Shown: one piece after another, positions 44,001 to 54,392 of the stretch | Layout: every line of letters begins with the position of its first letter | Position numbering within the stretch: position 1 is the first letter of the stretch | NCBI GenBank assembly: GCA_963920635.1 | Contig: OY987307.1 | Span: 2,852,001 to 2,916,000 of the forward strand | Direction: 5' to 3' | DNA length: 64,000 nt | Source of the DNA: Pseudeuparius sepicola | Lineage: Eukaryota; Arthropoda; Insecta; Coleoptera; Anthribidae | Notes under the pieces: model-generated | Databases searched by the model: none | The model's input: only the letters and a program-made list of their open reading frames with translations | What the model was told of the DNA's origin: nothing | Made by a program: the position numbers and the translations under genes

Positions 44001-45260
44001 AAGGGCCTTTTTAAGGGTCACGTGGGAAGTCACATGGTTTCCCAGCATATCAGTAGCTGATCATCTGTATTGATTTTGTGTAATATTTTAATATTAATTA
44101 TCCAAAATAACGCTACATGGTAGTAAACAGAATGGATTCAGAGTTGCTAAATCAGAATATTATATAAAATCGAACGACTTCGCTCCGATGACAATGATTG
44201 TTGTTGTTATGGTTTATCTTTCTGGCATTGATACCACGCAGGCATACAGAAAATTCTAAACCAAACGGAAAAAGTTTATAAACGACTTTGGAAACAGAGC
44301 TGCGGCGACGTCAAACGGAAACGTCGAACTTCAAACGGCAACGTCAAACGTAAAAGTTTATAAATCCGGCTTAAATCTCCAGCTTTATTACGATTTGCCT
44401 TCTTTTTACGGTAACGAATTGTTTTTGAGTCCAGTATTTAGCAGTTTTATCCTATTAACACAGCTTTTATAAGTAGATTTGTTTGTGAAGAAAATGGTAT
44501 GTACACTGCACAGAATTGCAGAAGAATAAACACTATTTTGGAATTATGGAATGATCTGATCAACCAGCTGAAGAAGCGAAAATTGTAGATATTATTTTGG
44601 AAGAGTATTTTGTTACGTATGCAAGAATGAAAATACAAAATTTTGTTTATACCTCCAAAACGAACCAATATAGTCCTCCATATAAAGAAGAAACTGAAAA
44701 ATCTAATGCGTTTTATGCTTACTTATACACTACAACTAGCCATATGGACTTCAAGGTACCAAATACTCTTGCTTGTTTTTTAGACTCGCTTTTCTTAAGA
44801 AAATGTATGGAAATATGCCATGTGAACTTGTCAAATTAGAGGGACATAACAAACAAAAATATTTTATTTTATTGTGGATATTAAATTCGTTGTAACAGAC
44901 ACATTTGCATGCTTTTACTTTATAAAAGATTCTGCAACAATGGTGTTTTAACATTAAACCACCGTGTAAATTTGTTTCGTCGTGTGGAGCCAGTGGCGAT
45001 CGCTTGAAACAGCGCTATGCACAGGTCTTTAATATAGTGTTGGTCCAGTATTGGGTATACCTACTTTGACACAGACAGCGAAGTCCTTCTTGACCTCCGG
45101 TCTCTCATAGATAACCTTCAAATTGTTTGTGGAATTGTCGCATTGCTTCTCTACTAAAGAGATGGACTGGGGGATTTTCTCTCGAAACTTCTGCGGGATG
45201 ACACATGCCGTAAGATACGGTTGGTAGATGCCTTGCTTGTAGTTGCCCCATTTCTTGTAC
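34633..45260 (-). CDS. Glycosyltransferase family 92 (DUF23) protein, C-terminal five exons (5' partial)
   Basis: GT92 enzymes are Golgi type II membrane galactosyltransferase-like proteins (family knowledge, e.g. nematode GALT-1). Exons in transcript order are 45260-45065, 43616-43464, 43330-43160, 41888-41746 and 35020-34633. They join in frame to 349 residues plus TAG, all with GT..AG ends. Landmarks are CDNSTNNLKVIYERP, KKDFAVCVKGLDFLHEDLS, GADKIFFYELQVHPNISK, YNDCFYKHMYEYKYIALLDI and FHNTEKVLTLHNHF, then QLHHYRADC. LLDIDE is the DXD-type metal and sugar-nucleotide site of GT-A folds. The signal anchor and N-terminal part are missing; I could not find their exons between 45261 and 64000. 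The gene converges with ACC. Confidence 0.93.
35190..35755. other. GT92 intron, nothing recognised
   Basis: AT-rich intron sequence with no ORF, inverted repeat or RNA gene that I can support. Confidence 0.5.
35761..37177. mobile_element. TA-flanked mariner-like foldback element with transposase remnant
   Basis: Left cagggtgtccggtaagtacc and right ggacaccctg are flanked by TA. The arms of ~450 bp are almost perfect inverses (taatctctcggaagcataca and its inverse). The centre encodes the C-terminal part of a mariner-type transposase at 36240-36524. It is 1417 bp. Confidence 0.93.
36240..36524 (+). pseudogene. Mariner-like transposase, C-terminal catalytic remnant
   Basis: The 94-residue ORF contains WPPRSPDLNPLDFYFWGHLK, the block with the third catalytic acidic residue (SPDLNPLDF) of Tc1/mariner/IS630 DDE transposases. 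It ends HIEHLPK. The first two catalytic Asp and the DNA-binding domain are absent. Confidence 0.85.
37180..37645. other. GT92 intron with a repeated 'gacgtcataataaat' motif
   Basis: Two imperfect ~100-bp direct repeats (about 37320-37430 and 37440-37560) share aaaactataaggtgaatgac and ccaagatggcgga-type strings. No gene is recognised. Confidence 0.45.
37648..37985. mobile_element. Foldback element with AAGCTTTTATTTAA ends
   Basis: Arms pair aagcttttatttaagtaaac and aagtttaggttttcgttaag with their inverses. An inner stem pairs aagcttttttaaatc with its counterpart. It is 338 bp and non-coding. Confidence 0.75.
37990..38500. other. Intron sequence with a fragment shared with 21845-21960
   Basis: At about 38325-38430 it shares gcgtttactttt and ttgtttactattttattt with 21860-21960, so it is a repeat fragment. 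Otherwise AT-rich with nothing recognised. Confidence 0.45.
38503..39062 (+). repeat. Hairpin/5S-like repeat, copy D (opposite orientation)
   Basis: Here the 5S-like segment reads on the + strand at about 38843-38928: gcgatcgtcaaagtcaagca, acgccgcgcgtagtcggttc and acggacgggtgatccc. The hairpin is truncated; only the distal arm (38990-39050) remains. Confidence 0.85.
39065..40230. other. Intron sequence, nothing recognised
   Basis: AT-rich. A 107-codon ORF on the + strand (39559-39882) has no recognisable family. I see no repeat ends here. Confidence 0.4.
40235..40435. repeat. Dispersed repeat, second copy of 23640-23880
   Basis: Shares tttctcgatttgactt, aataattagtagtttctcga and ggtctttttgtgcttcgccc with the copy before hairpin/5S-like repeat B, but the closing hairpin arm is lost. 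Confidence 0.6.
40693..41162. mobile_element. Internally deleted hAT element, perfect 8-bp target duplication TTATCTGT
   Basis: Ends CAGGGTTGCTTTGATT and its inverse AATCAGCAACCCTG are flanked by TTATCTGT (40685-40692 and 41163-41170). Subterminal gattaaaatc/gatttaaatc repeats are typical of this hAT group. It is 470 bp and retains only the transposase C-terminus. Confidence 0.93.
40800..41005 (+). pseudogene. hAT transposase C-terminal dimerisation domain remnant
   Basis: The reading frame gives SSAGVERIISSFNLVHRKLG, NKLGTEKSAKLVFLLKSLNK and a stop. This is the hAT C-terminal dimerisation signature (S..ERxFS..). The rest of the transposase is deleted. Confidence 0.85.
41746..41888 (-). CDS. 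GT92 exon, VIMPLEGTTW block
   Basis: The acceptor is aactttcag and the donor gtaagt. It encodes VIMPLEGTTWKELMDKVLPK and ASYNVRNVYFLDDLIHNHG, the last codon split with the next exon. Confidence 0.93.
41936..42963. mobile_element. Dispersed repeat R2, copy 2, with inverted ends
   Basis: The left end agggactctttaaagtaagg plus agacccagca and the right end tgctgggtccccctatttta plus aagagtc are inverses. The body matches 20385-21250. A 92-codon ORF (42746-43024) starting [20 protein letters not shown] overlaps its end and is partly shared with copy 1; no family assigned. Confidence 0.75.
43160..43330 (-). CDS. GT92 exon with DXD motif
   Basis: The acceptor is ataggttcag and the donor gttagt. It has 57 codons in phase 0 and ends YEYKYIALLDIDE. 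The two Asp of DID are the likely metal-binding residues. NDCFYKHMYEY is the conserved block upstream of it. The intron before it is only 133 nt. Confidence 0.95.
43464..43616 (-). CDS. GT92 exon, GLDFLHEDLS block
   Basis: The acceptor is ttttttgttccag and the donor gtaagt. It has 51 codons in phase 0, encoding GLDFLHEDLSVRLVEWIELL, then NILGADKIFFYELQVHPNIS and KVLRHYEQEGK. The block is typical of the GT92 core. Confidence 0.95.
43825..44370. mobile_element. MITE with GCCGGATTTATAAAC ends, flanked by TTAAA
   Basis: The ends gccggatttataaac and its inverse are flanked by TTAAA on both sides (43820-43824 and 44371-44375). Subterminal tandem (T)GCCGTTTG motifs occur at the left and inverted caaacggcaacgtc at the right. 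It is 546 bp and non-coding, within the GT92 intron. Confidence 0.85.
44376..45060. other. GT92 intron, nothing recognised
   Basis: AT-rich. An 80-codon ORF (44597-44839, + strand) has no recognised family and is probably chance. Confidence 0.45.
45065..45260 (-). CDS. GT92 exon (first visible)
   Basis: The - strand acceptor is cattgttacag and the donor gtaggt. It encodes YKKWGNYKQGIYQPYLTACV, IPQKFREKIPQSISLVEKQC and the DNSTNNLKVIYERP to FAVCVK segment. It starts with the last base of a split codon. Confidence 0.92.
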
Positions 45261-47479
45261 CTGTAACAATGATGTTATTCCATATATCGTTGAGATTCTT
45301 AATTTGAAATTGGAATTTAAGTAAAGAACAGTAATTTTTGTTGTTTCTTGAAATTCTCGATTGATAACTCAATATATCGTCGTCACATCCCACATCCCTA
45401 TTAAAACAGAAAATATAGCCTGTAAGTATTATCGTTGAGTGAATTCCTCAGTCAACGGTATTATTCCATTAGTCAGTATGTTATATGGTGAAGTCGCCGG
45501 TTTAATATTTCTAAAATAAATTAATGTTTAGTTTTCGGACATACCGTTGATTGAATACTTATAGACCGTCAGACAGTGACAGATTTGGGTGCCCCATTTT
45601 CGCATACAAGCCTCGAAGAGGGTTGAAAAGTTCAGGGTGTCCCATTTTGTGTGTTTTTGGGTGTTTTTCTCAAAAATCTCGGTTATTATTAAAGCTAGAG
45701 GCGTTGACTGAAGGTTTAAAAAGACCTCTCACGGATCCAGATAAAATGCCGAGCGCTTTTGGAGGCGAAGGACTATGGATATTCGATTGTATTTAAAACT
45801 TTTTCCAATGATCGTAGTCATTCGCCTCCGCGCACCAACTCCATCTACTGGTGTATAGCGGTATTATTATTTCTATTTAGCTCTCGTCCAGTACTACTGT
45901 TTAGCACCATCTATTTTCGATAATTACAATGACTCTAACAAAATCGATAATTAGTGGTAGATTTCGTACTCGACAATTTCGTATTCCAAAAGGCTCGTTT
46001 GTGTTCGGGGCGGGGCAAACAAGTCTAAAAATAGACACGGGGGGAGAAGGGAGAAGGGGCCAGTGAAATAATTCTACGATTTGGCTTTTATAAAATTAGG
46101 AATAGATTCAGGGTTGGGCGTATTTCAGTTTGATATTTGACGATTTTAACGGATTGGCAGATTTTTAAAATTCTCTTTTTTAGGATATAGTGATCTACAT
46201 TATGTTGCTTCAATTTCTTACGTTGATTTGAAAAACAAAACATATGTCCAAAATGAAAACTTTGAGAAAAGTGAAAAAACTGATTGCCTTCCCTCTATTA
46301 GGGAGTATTTTTTAATGTACCTAGGCGTTTTTCTGGAAAAATGTTGAATACAGAAAGAGGTTGTTATTTATTTTTATTTTTTTAGCTTAAGTAACTAATA
46401 AAAATATATACTGTGTGTCCTGCGATTCAGTGCCCAAGGGGTGTAAACGATAAAAAAATTCTAATTGTAAGTTGACATTCTGTTTGGTGTTGCCCCAATA
46501 ATTGGCCGAACCTATCAGCAAAGTCTAGAGAATACTAGACTTTGCTATCAGTACACAGTGTATACAGGGTGTATTTTTGTCGAAAAAAACAAGGCCGGAG
46601 TAAACTGTACCCTCAATTTTAAAAGCTAGCTAGCTAGGACAATGCCTGCCATTGTTAAAACGATATTATTGCTTATATCTGCCAAACTATGATACCACAC
46701 CACTTAATCAGTGGCGGCTCGTAACTATTTAAACTTAAACAGGCGGGGCCAAATATCGGAAGACATTTAAAAATCAATGTGCCTTACTAAACCGGTGTAA
46801 AGTTAGTAGCCGATTTTCTGGCAACAAAAAATTTTCCTCGCCCTTATTTCCACAAATTTATTTTGATAAAAATAAAGTAGAAATGGTAACTATTATTAAA
46901 CTTTCTAAGCAGATTAAACTGGAGAATGAAGAAAAATATTCATCAAAAAATAAACGTTGAAATTTTTGGCTCCTAGAAAATTGGCTGCTAAGTGCTAAGT
47001 TCAGTTTTAAGTAGACACTTTTGTTGAATTTACGTGATCGCGTTTTTTATGTTCTGCCGTTTGATTTTTCTCTATAGTTAAATCAAGGTAACGGCCTGCC
47101 CTCTATAACTGTTTAATTTGCAGTTTTTGCTCAAATTACATTGACGAAAATGAATTTCTTAATAAAAAAACTAACACTGTTTTATGAAATGCTACTTTTA
47201 TTAGTGATATAAACAAAAATAGTAAAAGTAGGTAAATAAGGATTTTTTAAACTGTTGACTATGTATGTACCTACATGTAGGAATTGATATTTTTTAAGTA
47301 GGTATTGACTGAACACGCCAGAAAGTAATTACCCATTTTCATTCAGAATTACCTTTGAACATTTTTTGACAGAGAGGAATAAAATAAAATAGTTAAATGA
47401 GAAAACACATTTATTAAAAAAATACCTAAATACCAAATCCAGAAATATTGTCAACATAAATAAATTATATAAGTTTATT

Positions 47480-47560
47480 TGCCTCGGCCAGAGGCCTCGG
47501 CAACTAAATTCCACATGAGTCATAAAAAGTTGAACTTCAGTGCCTTGGTACATAAATAAC
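47480..47560. repeat. Half-hairpin remnant of the hairpin/5S-like repeat (copy E)
   Basis: Contains gcctcggccagaggcctcgg, ccacatgagtcataaaaagt and cttcagtgccttggtac, i.e. the palindrome and one arm of the hairpin, without the 5S-like part. Confidence 0.8.
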
Positions 47561-47800
47561 TATATTCATATTATGGTATTTACCTGTTACGTATTTACAT
47601 TTGCTTCTCTTTGTTTGGACCTTGCCATGGACTATGAAATTTCGTTCGAAGTTTCTGAATTTTCTTTTCGTCAAAGGTGGAAAATGTAAATGCCTTTCAT
47701 TAATTATTGTTCTTTCTAAAATTATTTTACACTCTCCATGAGTGTAAAACATATTCAAAATATCTTCGATAGAATAGTTAATTTGAGCCATTCTTGTCAA
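47537..47800 (-). pseudogene. DUF4817-like transposase N-terminal remnant
   Basis: It reads MAQINYSIEDILNMFYTHGE, then ERHLHFPPLTKRKFRNFERN and FIVHGKVQTKRSK. The pattern (initial Met-rich helix, YGE, PxLTxRxF, a helix, GxV) fits the DUF4817 DNA-binding region. The ORF runs into half of a ggcactgaag hairpin (47480-47560) that truncates it. Confidence 0.55.
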
Positions 47801-48810
47801 CAGTTAATATTTTATTTTTTGGAACACAATAAATGACAATCACAAATGAAAAATCCATGGCCACCTATTAGACAAGGTCCGTTGTTTCTTGATATGGAGC
47901 AGCAAAAATACGTATTTTGAGTAATAACGAAGCAACCGCTTCATTTAGACATATAGTGTGTTATATCTTTTTGAACTGTCTTTTCACAAGCATTTCAATG
48001 GTGCAATAAAAAAATATGGGTTCCATTTGAAAAAAATGAGATTTTTCAATTTTTCGATGTTGATATTGGGAATTTTTTCCCGAACACCCTGTACAATATT
48101 TTGAAATGGCATATAGACCACTTAATAAAGTTGACTTTCGCCTACGACAGTCAAAAATTTCAGTTTTCCAGATTCGTAAATTTCGAAGTTATCATCACTA
48201 TGGTCGATGGCTGCAACACTCAAAAAAATCAAAAATTTGCGAATATCTCGAAAAGGGTTAGGAATAGGATACACATTATATTCAGAAAAAAGATTTGGAA
48301 TTTAATAGGGAACCAAATGGTGTAATAATATATAGGGTGTTCTATTTGAAATAACAAAGTTGCTATCCACTTCCGGTATAACCGGAAGTGATCGGAAGTT
48401 GAAAATATTTTAGAAAGAAAGTTTACAAGCTGTTATATAAGTGACCAAAATTTCAAATTAAAATTCGCACTCCTTCCCCGTAAACTTCTAATGAACCACT
48501 TACGTGAATCACCCTGTATACATAAGTTGTAGCCAGGAGAGAGGTCTCCAAAAAATCGAAAATTTCAGTCCTGCGCCAATGCGCGGAAACTATAAAACTT
48601 ATCTAAAATCTGATTGGTCCACCAAATTACTCTCAAAAAAGTAGTACAGTAGTACGTGAAAGCCGCAACCCTCTAGCTTTAATAATAACCGAGATTTTTG
48701 AGAAAAACACCCAAAAACACCCAAAATGGGACACCCTGTACATCGATGCTGAGTAGAATGAAGGGAAATTTACGAGTGGCCTCTGGGGATAACATATTAT
48801 GGAAAATCGA

Positions 48811-49152
48811 ACAGAGAGCAGAGCACGAGAGGGTTTCAAATAGTCTGCAATCAAGGTCCATTGTTCACGTCTAGCCACATTACTTATTAATTTCCCAATC
48901 AGAAGGCAACAATGTGTAGCGCCCGATATCCTGCCCGATAAAAATCTCGACTTGAGTCACTCGGTATACCGCGAACTCGAAAAAGTGTAACGCCGCGTTC
49001 GCTTTTTGCGAAACTCGCGGTCCGGTTTAGGCCGATCGAAAAATCGAATTACAAAGCCGCAGAATTCGATATTATGGGTCTTGCGGCGGGCTTAAAAATA
49101 AAACAATATCCAACCGGTCACGATTGTCGAGCGGACAGCTGATATATATATA
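48811..49152. promoter_or_regulatory. Unique GC-rich segment, possible promoter or 5' exon region (left part)
   Basis: Unlike its surroundings it is GC-rich and not palindromic (gcggtccggtttaggccgat, gtaacgccgcgttcgct). Removing the foldback element at 49153-54392 would join it to 54393-54660, equally GC-rich, with a strong + strand donor-like gcggtgagtgac. It could be a promoter or first exon of GT92 (- strand) or of another gene. I could not identify coding sequence. Confidence 0.3.
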
Positions 49153-49784
49153 CAGGGTGAGTTTTTCGATGCCCACTATGGAGATCTCGTAGACTAGCAG
49201 AGCTAGAACAAAGGTTAAATGGGGGAAGAATTGCAGTTTTGAATGCTCAATCCAATGAACCTTTTGGATTTTTAAAAAAGTTCATGGCTCACTAGATATT
49301 TTGAAAAGAGTGATTTTTTGATATTTCAGAAAAACTGTAGAGACAAAAATTGTAGCTAATTTTGGGTTTAATAAGATAATCTAATCCAATTTTTTATGTT
49401 GTTTGTGATTTTTGAGATATGACATAAACTTGTGTTTTCTAAAAAATGTAAATCATAGTTGACTGTGGCCTTATCAAATCGGCCATTTTTTGAGCTTTTC
49501 AAAAATATGTATGATACTCGGCATAGTTATTAAAGAAAATAAAATAGCTATGGCTAATTTTCTGATTTTTTTTTAAATTTTCTCATAGTCAGCCATGGAA
49601 TATTTTCATAATTTCGTTCTATTTTATAATAAGACATACTTCAAACCTTCAAATATTTTATTTTTAGCTGGTAACAAGATGTAACAAAATAAAACAAAAA
49701 TTATCCTGATGGAGTTCCACCACATAATTATTTACCTCTAAGTAATTACCTAGATCAGCTCTATCCAAATAGATAGGGAGAAAT

Positions 49785-49910
49785 AGACCTACTTCCTGGC
49801 CGCCCCGATCCCCCGATTTGTCTGTTTTGGATTTCTTTTTGTGGGGAACAGTACAAAATCAAAGTTTACAGTCTGTAAACTTTGACAAAGTAAAGTATGA
49901 GACAAAATTG
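49785..49910 (+). pseudogene. Mariner-like transposase catalytic remnant
   Basis: The frame reads TSWPPRSPDLSVLDFFLWGT and then VQNQSLQSVNFDKVKYETK before a stop. SPDLSVLDFFLWG is the block with the third catalytic Asp of mariner-type transposases. Everything upstream is lost. Confidence 0.85.
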
Positions 49911-50654
49911 TTGAATTAAGAGCAGCTGTTTTAGAAGCAATTGCCAGTATATATTGACCGGCGCTCTCCTAAGAACGGCGACAAATTATCAGTTTTAACA
50001 AGATGCAATATTTGCATAAATAATAATGGTGGATTGTTTGAACACTTTTTTATTTTAAAAGGTGACCTTTTAAAATAATAATAATTTGAATTTGAGTTTT
50101 TTAATTTTTGTTTTATTTTGTTACATTTTGTGACCAGCTAAAAACAAAATATTAGAAAGTTTGAAGTATGTCTAATAATTATAAAATAGAACGCAATTAT
50201 GAAAATATTCCATGGCTGACTGTGAAAATTTTTAAAAAATCAGAAAATTAGCCACAGCTCTTTTATTTTTTTATAATAACTACGCCGAGTATTATATCTT
50301 TGGAAAGCTCAAAAAACGGCCTATTTTATAAGGCCACAGCCAACTATGATTTGCATTTAAAAAAACACAAGTTTAGGTCATATCTCAAAAATCACAAACA
50401 TAAAAAAATGGATTAGATTATCTTATTAAGCCCAAAATTATCTACAATTTTTGTCTCTACAGTTTTTCTGTATAATCAGAAATAACGGAGCTACAGAGAT
50501 CTGACGAAATAGCAAAAATCACTCTTTTCAAAATATCTAGTGAGCCATAAACTTTTTTAAAAATCCAAAAGGGGCATTAGATTGAGCATTCAAAACTGCA
50601 ATTCTTTCCCCATTTAACCTTTGTTCTAGCTATGCTAGTTTCCGAGATCCCCAT

Positions 50655-53600
50655 GTACTTTAGAACACTTGTAGATTGACCAGATCTACGTAAGACGAAT
50701 CAGATTGCCCAGGGGCTTTTTCGTGTGCTGCAACTTTAATAACGATTGGGTTAAAAATAATGGTTGTCACAATTTGTTCCAGTGATGACTCTAAGAGACC
50801 TTCAGTTAGCATGCATTCTGAGATTGGTCGAATAAAAACAGTGTAAAGTAGTAAATAAAAACAGTGTAAAGTCGTGTACAAATCGTGGCTCTTTGGTAAC
50901 GAACAAAGGCATAGCGGATCGCCCGGAAATCGCAGACAATCGGCGAACGCCGTTCTCGACTGTCCGCATTTTCCGGACGTCCTGTATATTCGAAATAAAT
51001 CGACAACTCTACCGCTACGATACGTGCAAACACAAAACTAAGAGTCGTGCTACAGGTACCAACAAAACCCTAATACCTGGTAAGGCCACACCCAACTATG
51101 ATTTACATTTAACAAAACACAAGTTTATGTCATATCTCAAAAATCACAGACAACATAAAAAATTGGATTATATTATTTTATTAAGCCCAAAATTATGTAC
51201 AATTTTTGTCTCTACAGTTTTTCTGTATAATCAGAAATAACGGAGCTACAGAGATCTGATGAAATAGCAAAAATCACTCTTTTCAAAATATTTGGTGAGC
51301 CGTGAACTTTTTTGAATATCCGAAAGGGGCATTAGATTGAGCATTCAAAACTGCAATTCTTTCCCCATTTAACCTTTGTTCTAGCTATGCTAGTTTCCGA
51401 GATCCCCATGTACTTTAGAACACTTGTAGATTGACCAGATCTACATAAGACGAATCAGATTGCCCAGGGGCTTTTTCGTGTGCTGCAACTTTAATAACGA
51501 TTGGGCTAAAAATAATGGTTGTCACAATTTGTTCCAGTGATGACTCTAAGAGACCTTCAGTTAGCATGCATTCTGAGATTGGTCGAATAAAAACAGTGTA
51601 AAGTCGTAAATAAAAACAGTGTAAAGTCGTGTACAAATCGTGGCTCTTTGGTAACGAACAAAGGCATAGCGGATCGCCCGGAAATCGCAGACAATCGGCG
51701 AACGCCGTTCTCGACTGTCCGCATTTTCCGGACGTCCTGTATATTCGAAATAAATCGACAACTCTACCGCTACGATACGTGCAAACACAAAACTAAGAGT
51801 CGTGCTACAGGTACCAACAAAACCCTAATACCTGGTAAGGCCACACCCAACTATGATTTACATTTAACAAAACACAAGTTTATGTCATATCTCAAAAATC
51901 ACAGACAACATAAAAAATTGGATTATATTATTTTATTAAGCCCAAAATTATGTACAATTTTTGTCTCTACAGTTTTTCTGTATAATCAGAAATAACGGAG
52001 CTACAGAGATCTGACGAAATAGCAAAAATCACTCTTTTCAAAATATCTAGTGAGCCATGAACTTTTTTAAAAATCCAAAAGGGGCATTAGATTGAACATT
52101 CAAAACTGCAATTCTTTCCCCATTTAACCTTTGTTCTAGCTATGCTAGTTTCCGAGATCCCCATGTACTTTAGAACACTTGTAGATTGACCAGATCTACG
52201 TAAGACGAATCAGATTGCCCAGGGGCTTTTTCGTGTGCTGCAACTTTAATAACGATTGGGTTAAAAATAATGGTTGTCACAATTTGTTCCAGTGATGACT
52301 CTAAGAGACCTTCAGTTAGCATGCATTCTGAGATTGGTCGAATAAAAACAGTGTAAAGTCGTAAATAAAAACAGTGTAAAGTCGTGTACAAATCGTGGCT
52401 CTTTGGTAACGAACAAAGGCATAGCGGATCGCCCGGAAATCGCAGACAATCGGCGAACGCCGTTCTCGACTGTCCGCATTTTCCGGACGTCCTGTATATT
52501 CGAAATAAATCGACAACTCTACCGCTACGATACGTGCAAACACAAAACTAAGAGTCGTGCTACAGGTACCAACAAAACCCTAATACCTGGTAAGGCCACA
52601 CCCAACTATGATATACATTTAACAAAACACAAGTTTATGTCATATCTCAAAAATCACAGACAACATAAAAAATTGGATTATATTATTTTATTAAGCCCAA
52701 AATTATGTACAATTTTTGTCTCTACAGTTTTTCTGTATAATCAGAAATAACGGAGCTACAGAGATCTGATGAAATAGCAAAAAATCACTATTTTCAAAAT
52801 ATCTAGTGAGCCATGAACTTTTTTAAAAATCCAAAAGGGGCATTAGATTGAGCATTCAAAACTGCAATTCTTTCCCCATTTAACCTTTGTTCTAGCTATG
52901 CTAGTTTCCGAGATCCCCATGTACTTTAGAACACTTGTAGATTGACCAGATCTACATAAGACGAATCAGATTGCCCAGGGGCTTTTTCGTGTGCTGCAAC
53001 TTTAATAACGATTGGGCTAAAAATAATGGTTGTCACAATTTGTTCCAGTGATGACTCTAAGAGACCTTCAGTTAGCATGCATTCTGAGATTGGTCGAATA
53101 AAAACAGTGTAAAGTCGTAAATAAAAACAGTGTAAAGTCGTGTACAAATCGTGGCTCTTTGGTAACGAACAAAGGCATAGCGGATCGCCCGGAAATCGCA
53201 GACAATCGGCGAACGCCGTTCTCGACTGTCCGCATTTTCCGGACGTCCTGTATATTCGAAATAAATCGACAACTCTACCGCTACGATACGTGCAAACACA
53301 AAACTAAGAGTCGTGCTACAGGTACCAACAAAACCCTAATACCTAGTAAGGCCACACCCAACTATGATTTACATTTAACAAAACACAAGTTTATGTCATA
53401 TCTCAAAAATCACAGACAACATAAAAAATTGGATTATATTATTTTATTAAGCCCAAAATTATGTACAATTTTTGTCTCTACAGTTTTTCTGTATAATCAG
53501 AAATAACGGAGCTACAGAGATCTGACGAAATAGCAAAAATCACTCTTTTCAAAATATCTAGTGAGCCATGAACTTTTTTAAAAATCCAAAAGGGGCATTA

Positions 53601-54350
53601 GATTGAACATTCAAAACTGCAATTCTTTCCCCATTTAACCTTTGTTCTAGCTATGCTAGTTTCCGAGATCCCCATGTACTTTAGAACACTTGTAGATTGA
53701 CCAGATCTACGTAAGACGAATCAGATTGCCCAGGGGCTTTTTCGTGTGCTGCAACTTTAATAACGATTGGGTTAAAAATAATGGTTGTCACAATTTGTTC
53801 CAGTGATGACTCTAAGAGACCTTCAGTTAGCATGCATTCTGAGATTGGTCGAATAAAAACAGTGTAAAGTCGTAAATAAAAACAGTGTAAAGTCGTGTAC
53901 AAATCGTGGCTCTTTGGTAACGAACAAAGGCATAGCGGATCGCCCGGAAATCGCAGACAATCGGCGAACGCCGTTCTCGACTGTCCGCATTTTCCGGACG
54001 TCCTGTATATTCGAAATAAATCGACAACTCTACCGCTACGATACGTGCAAACACAAAACTAAGAGTCGTGCTACAGGTACCAACAAAACCCTAATACCTG
54101 GTAAGGCCACACCCAACTATGATTTACATTTAACAAAACACAAGTTTATGTCATATCTCAAAAATCACAAACATAAAAAACTGGATTAGATTATCTTATT
54201 AAGCCCAAAATTATCTACAATTTTTGTCTCTACAGTTTTTCTGTATAATCAGAAATAACGGAGCTACAGAGATCTGACGAAATAGCAAAAATCACGCTTT
54301 TCAAAACCGCAATTCTTTCCCCATTTAACCTTTGTTCTAGCTCTGCTAGT
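50655..54350. repeat. Five 755-bp tandem units
   Basis: Successive units start near 50655, 51410, 52165, 52921 and 53676 (spacings 755, 755, 756, 755) and differ by only a few bases. Each joins ~435 bp of non-arm DNA (cttgtagattgaccagatct to accctaatacctggtaa) to ~320 bp of the element's right arm. A 115-codon ORF crosses each junction; because it spans arm and foreign DNA it is unlikely to be a gene. Confidence 0.95.
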
Positions 54351-54392
54351 TTCCGAGATCCCCATAGTGGTCATCGAAAGAAACTCGCCCTG

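Larger units (their letters stand above)
45633..48738. mobile_element. 3.1-kb CAGGGTGTCCC element with DUF4817-like transposase fragment
   Basis: Terminal inverted repeats of ~85 bp (cagggtgtcccattttgtgt, ctcaaaaatctcggttatta and their inverses) bound the element. Inside, a - strand ORF (47537-47800) resembles the N-terminal helix-turn-helix (DUF4817) of insect mariner-like transposases. Further CAGGGTG-type ends at 46565, 48090, 48335 and 48512 show nested fragments. No intact catalytic domain was seen. Confidence 0.7.
45565..48810. mobile_element. GTGACAG-type foldback split by a 3.1-kb insertion
   Basis: The left half (45565-45632: gtgacagatttgggtgcccc, ggttgaaaag) and right half (48739-48810: tacatcgatgctgagtagaa) match the intact element at 23231-23620. 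The element at 45633-48738 was inserted between them. Confidence 0.7.
49153..54392. mobile_element. Mariner-like foldback element with 755-bp tandem units in one arm
   Basis: Left cagggtgagtttttcgatgc and right catcgaaagaaactcgccct plus g are flanked by TA. The left arm (49153-49690) is the inverse of the right arm (50100-50645, and again at the far right end). The centre holds a transposase remnant (49785-49910, + strand). Between 50655 and 54350 the right arm is interrupted by five tandem units. Confidence 0.9.

Noticed and set aside
50893..54189. Five identical ~115-codon ORFs starting MVTNKGIADRPEI
   Set aside because: They are tandem copies of one 755-bp unit and each crosses the junction between captured DNA and transposon arm. 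Conservation reflects recent duplication, not selection.
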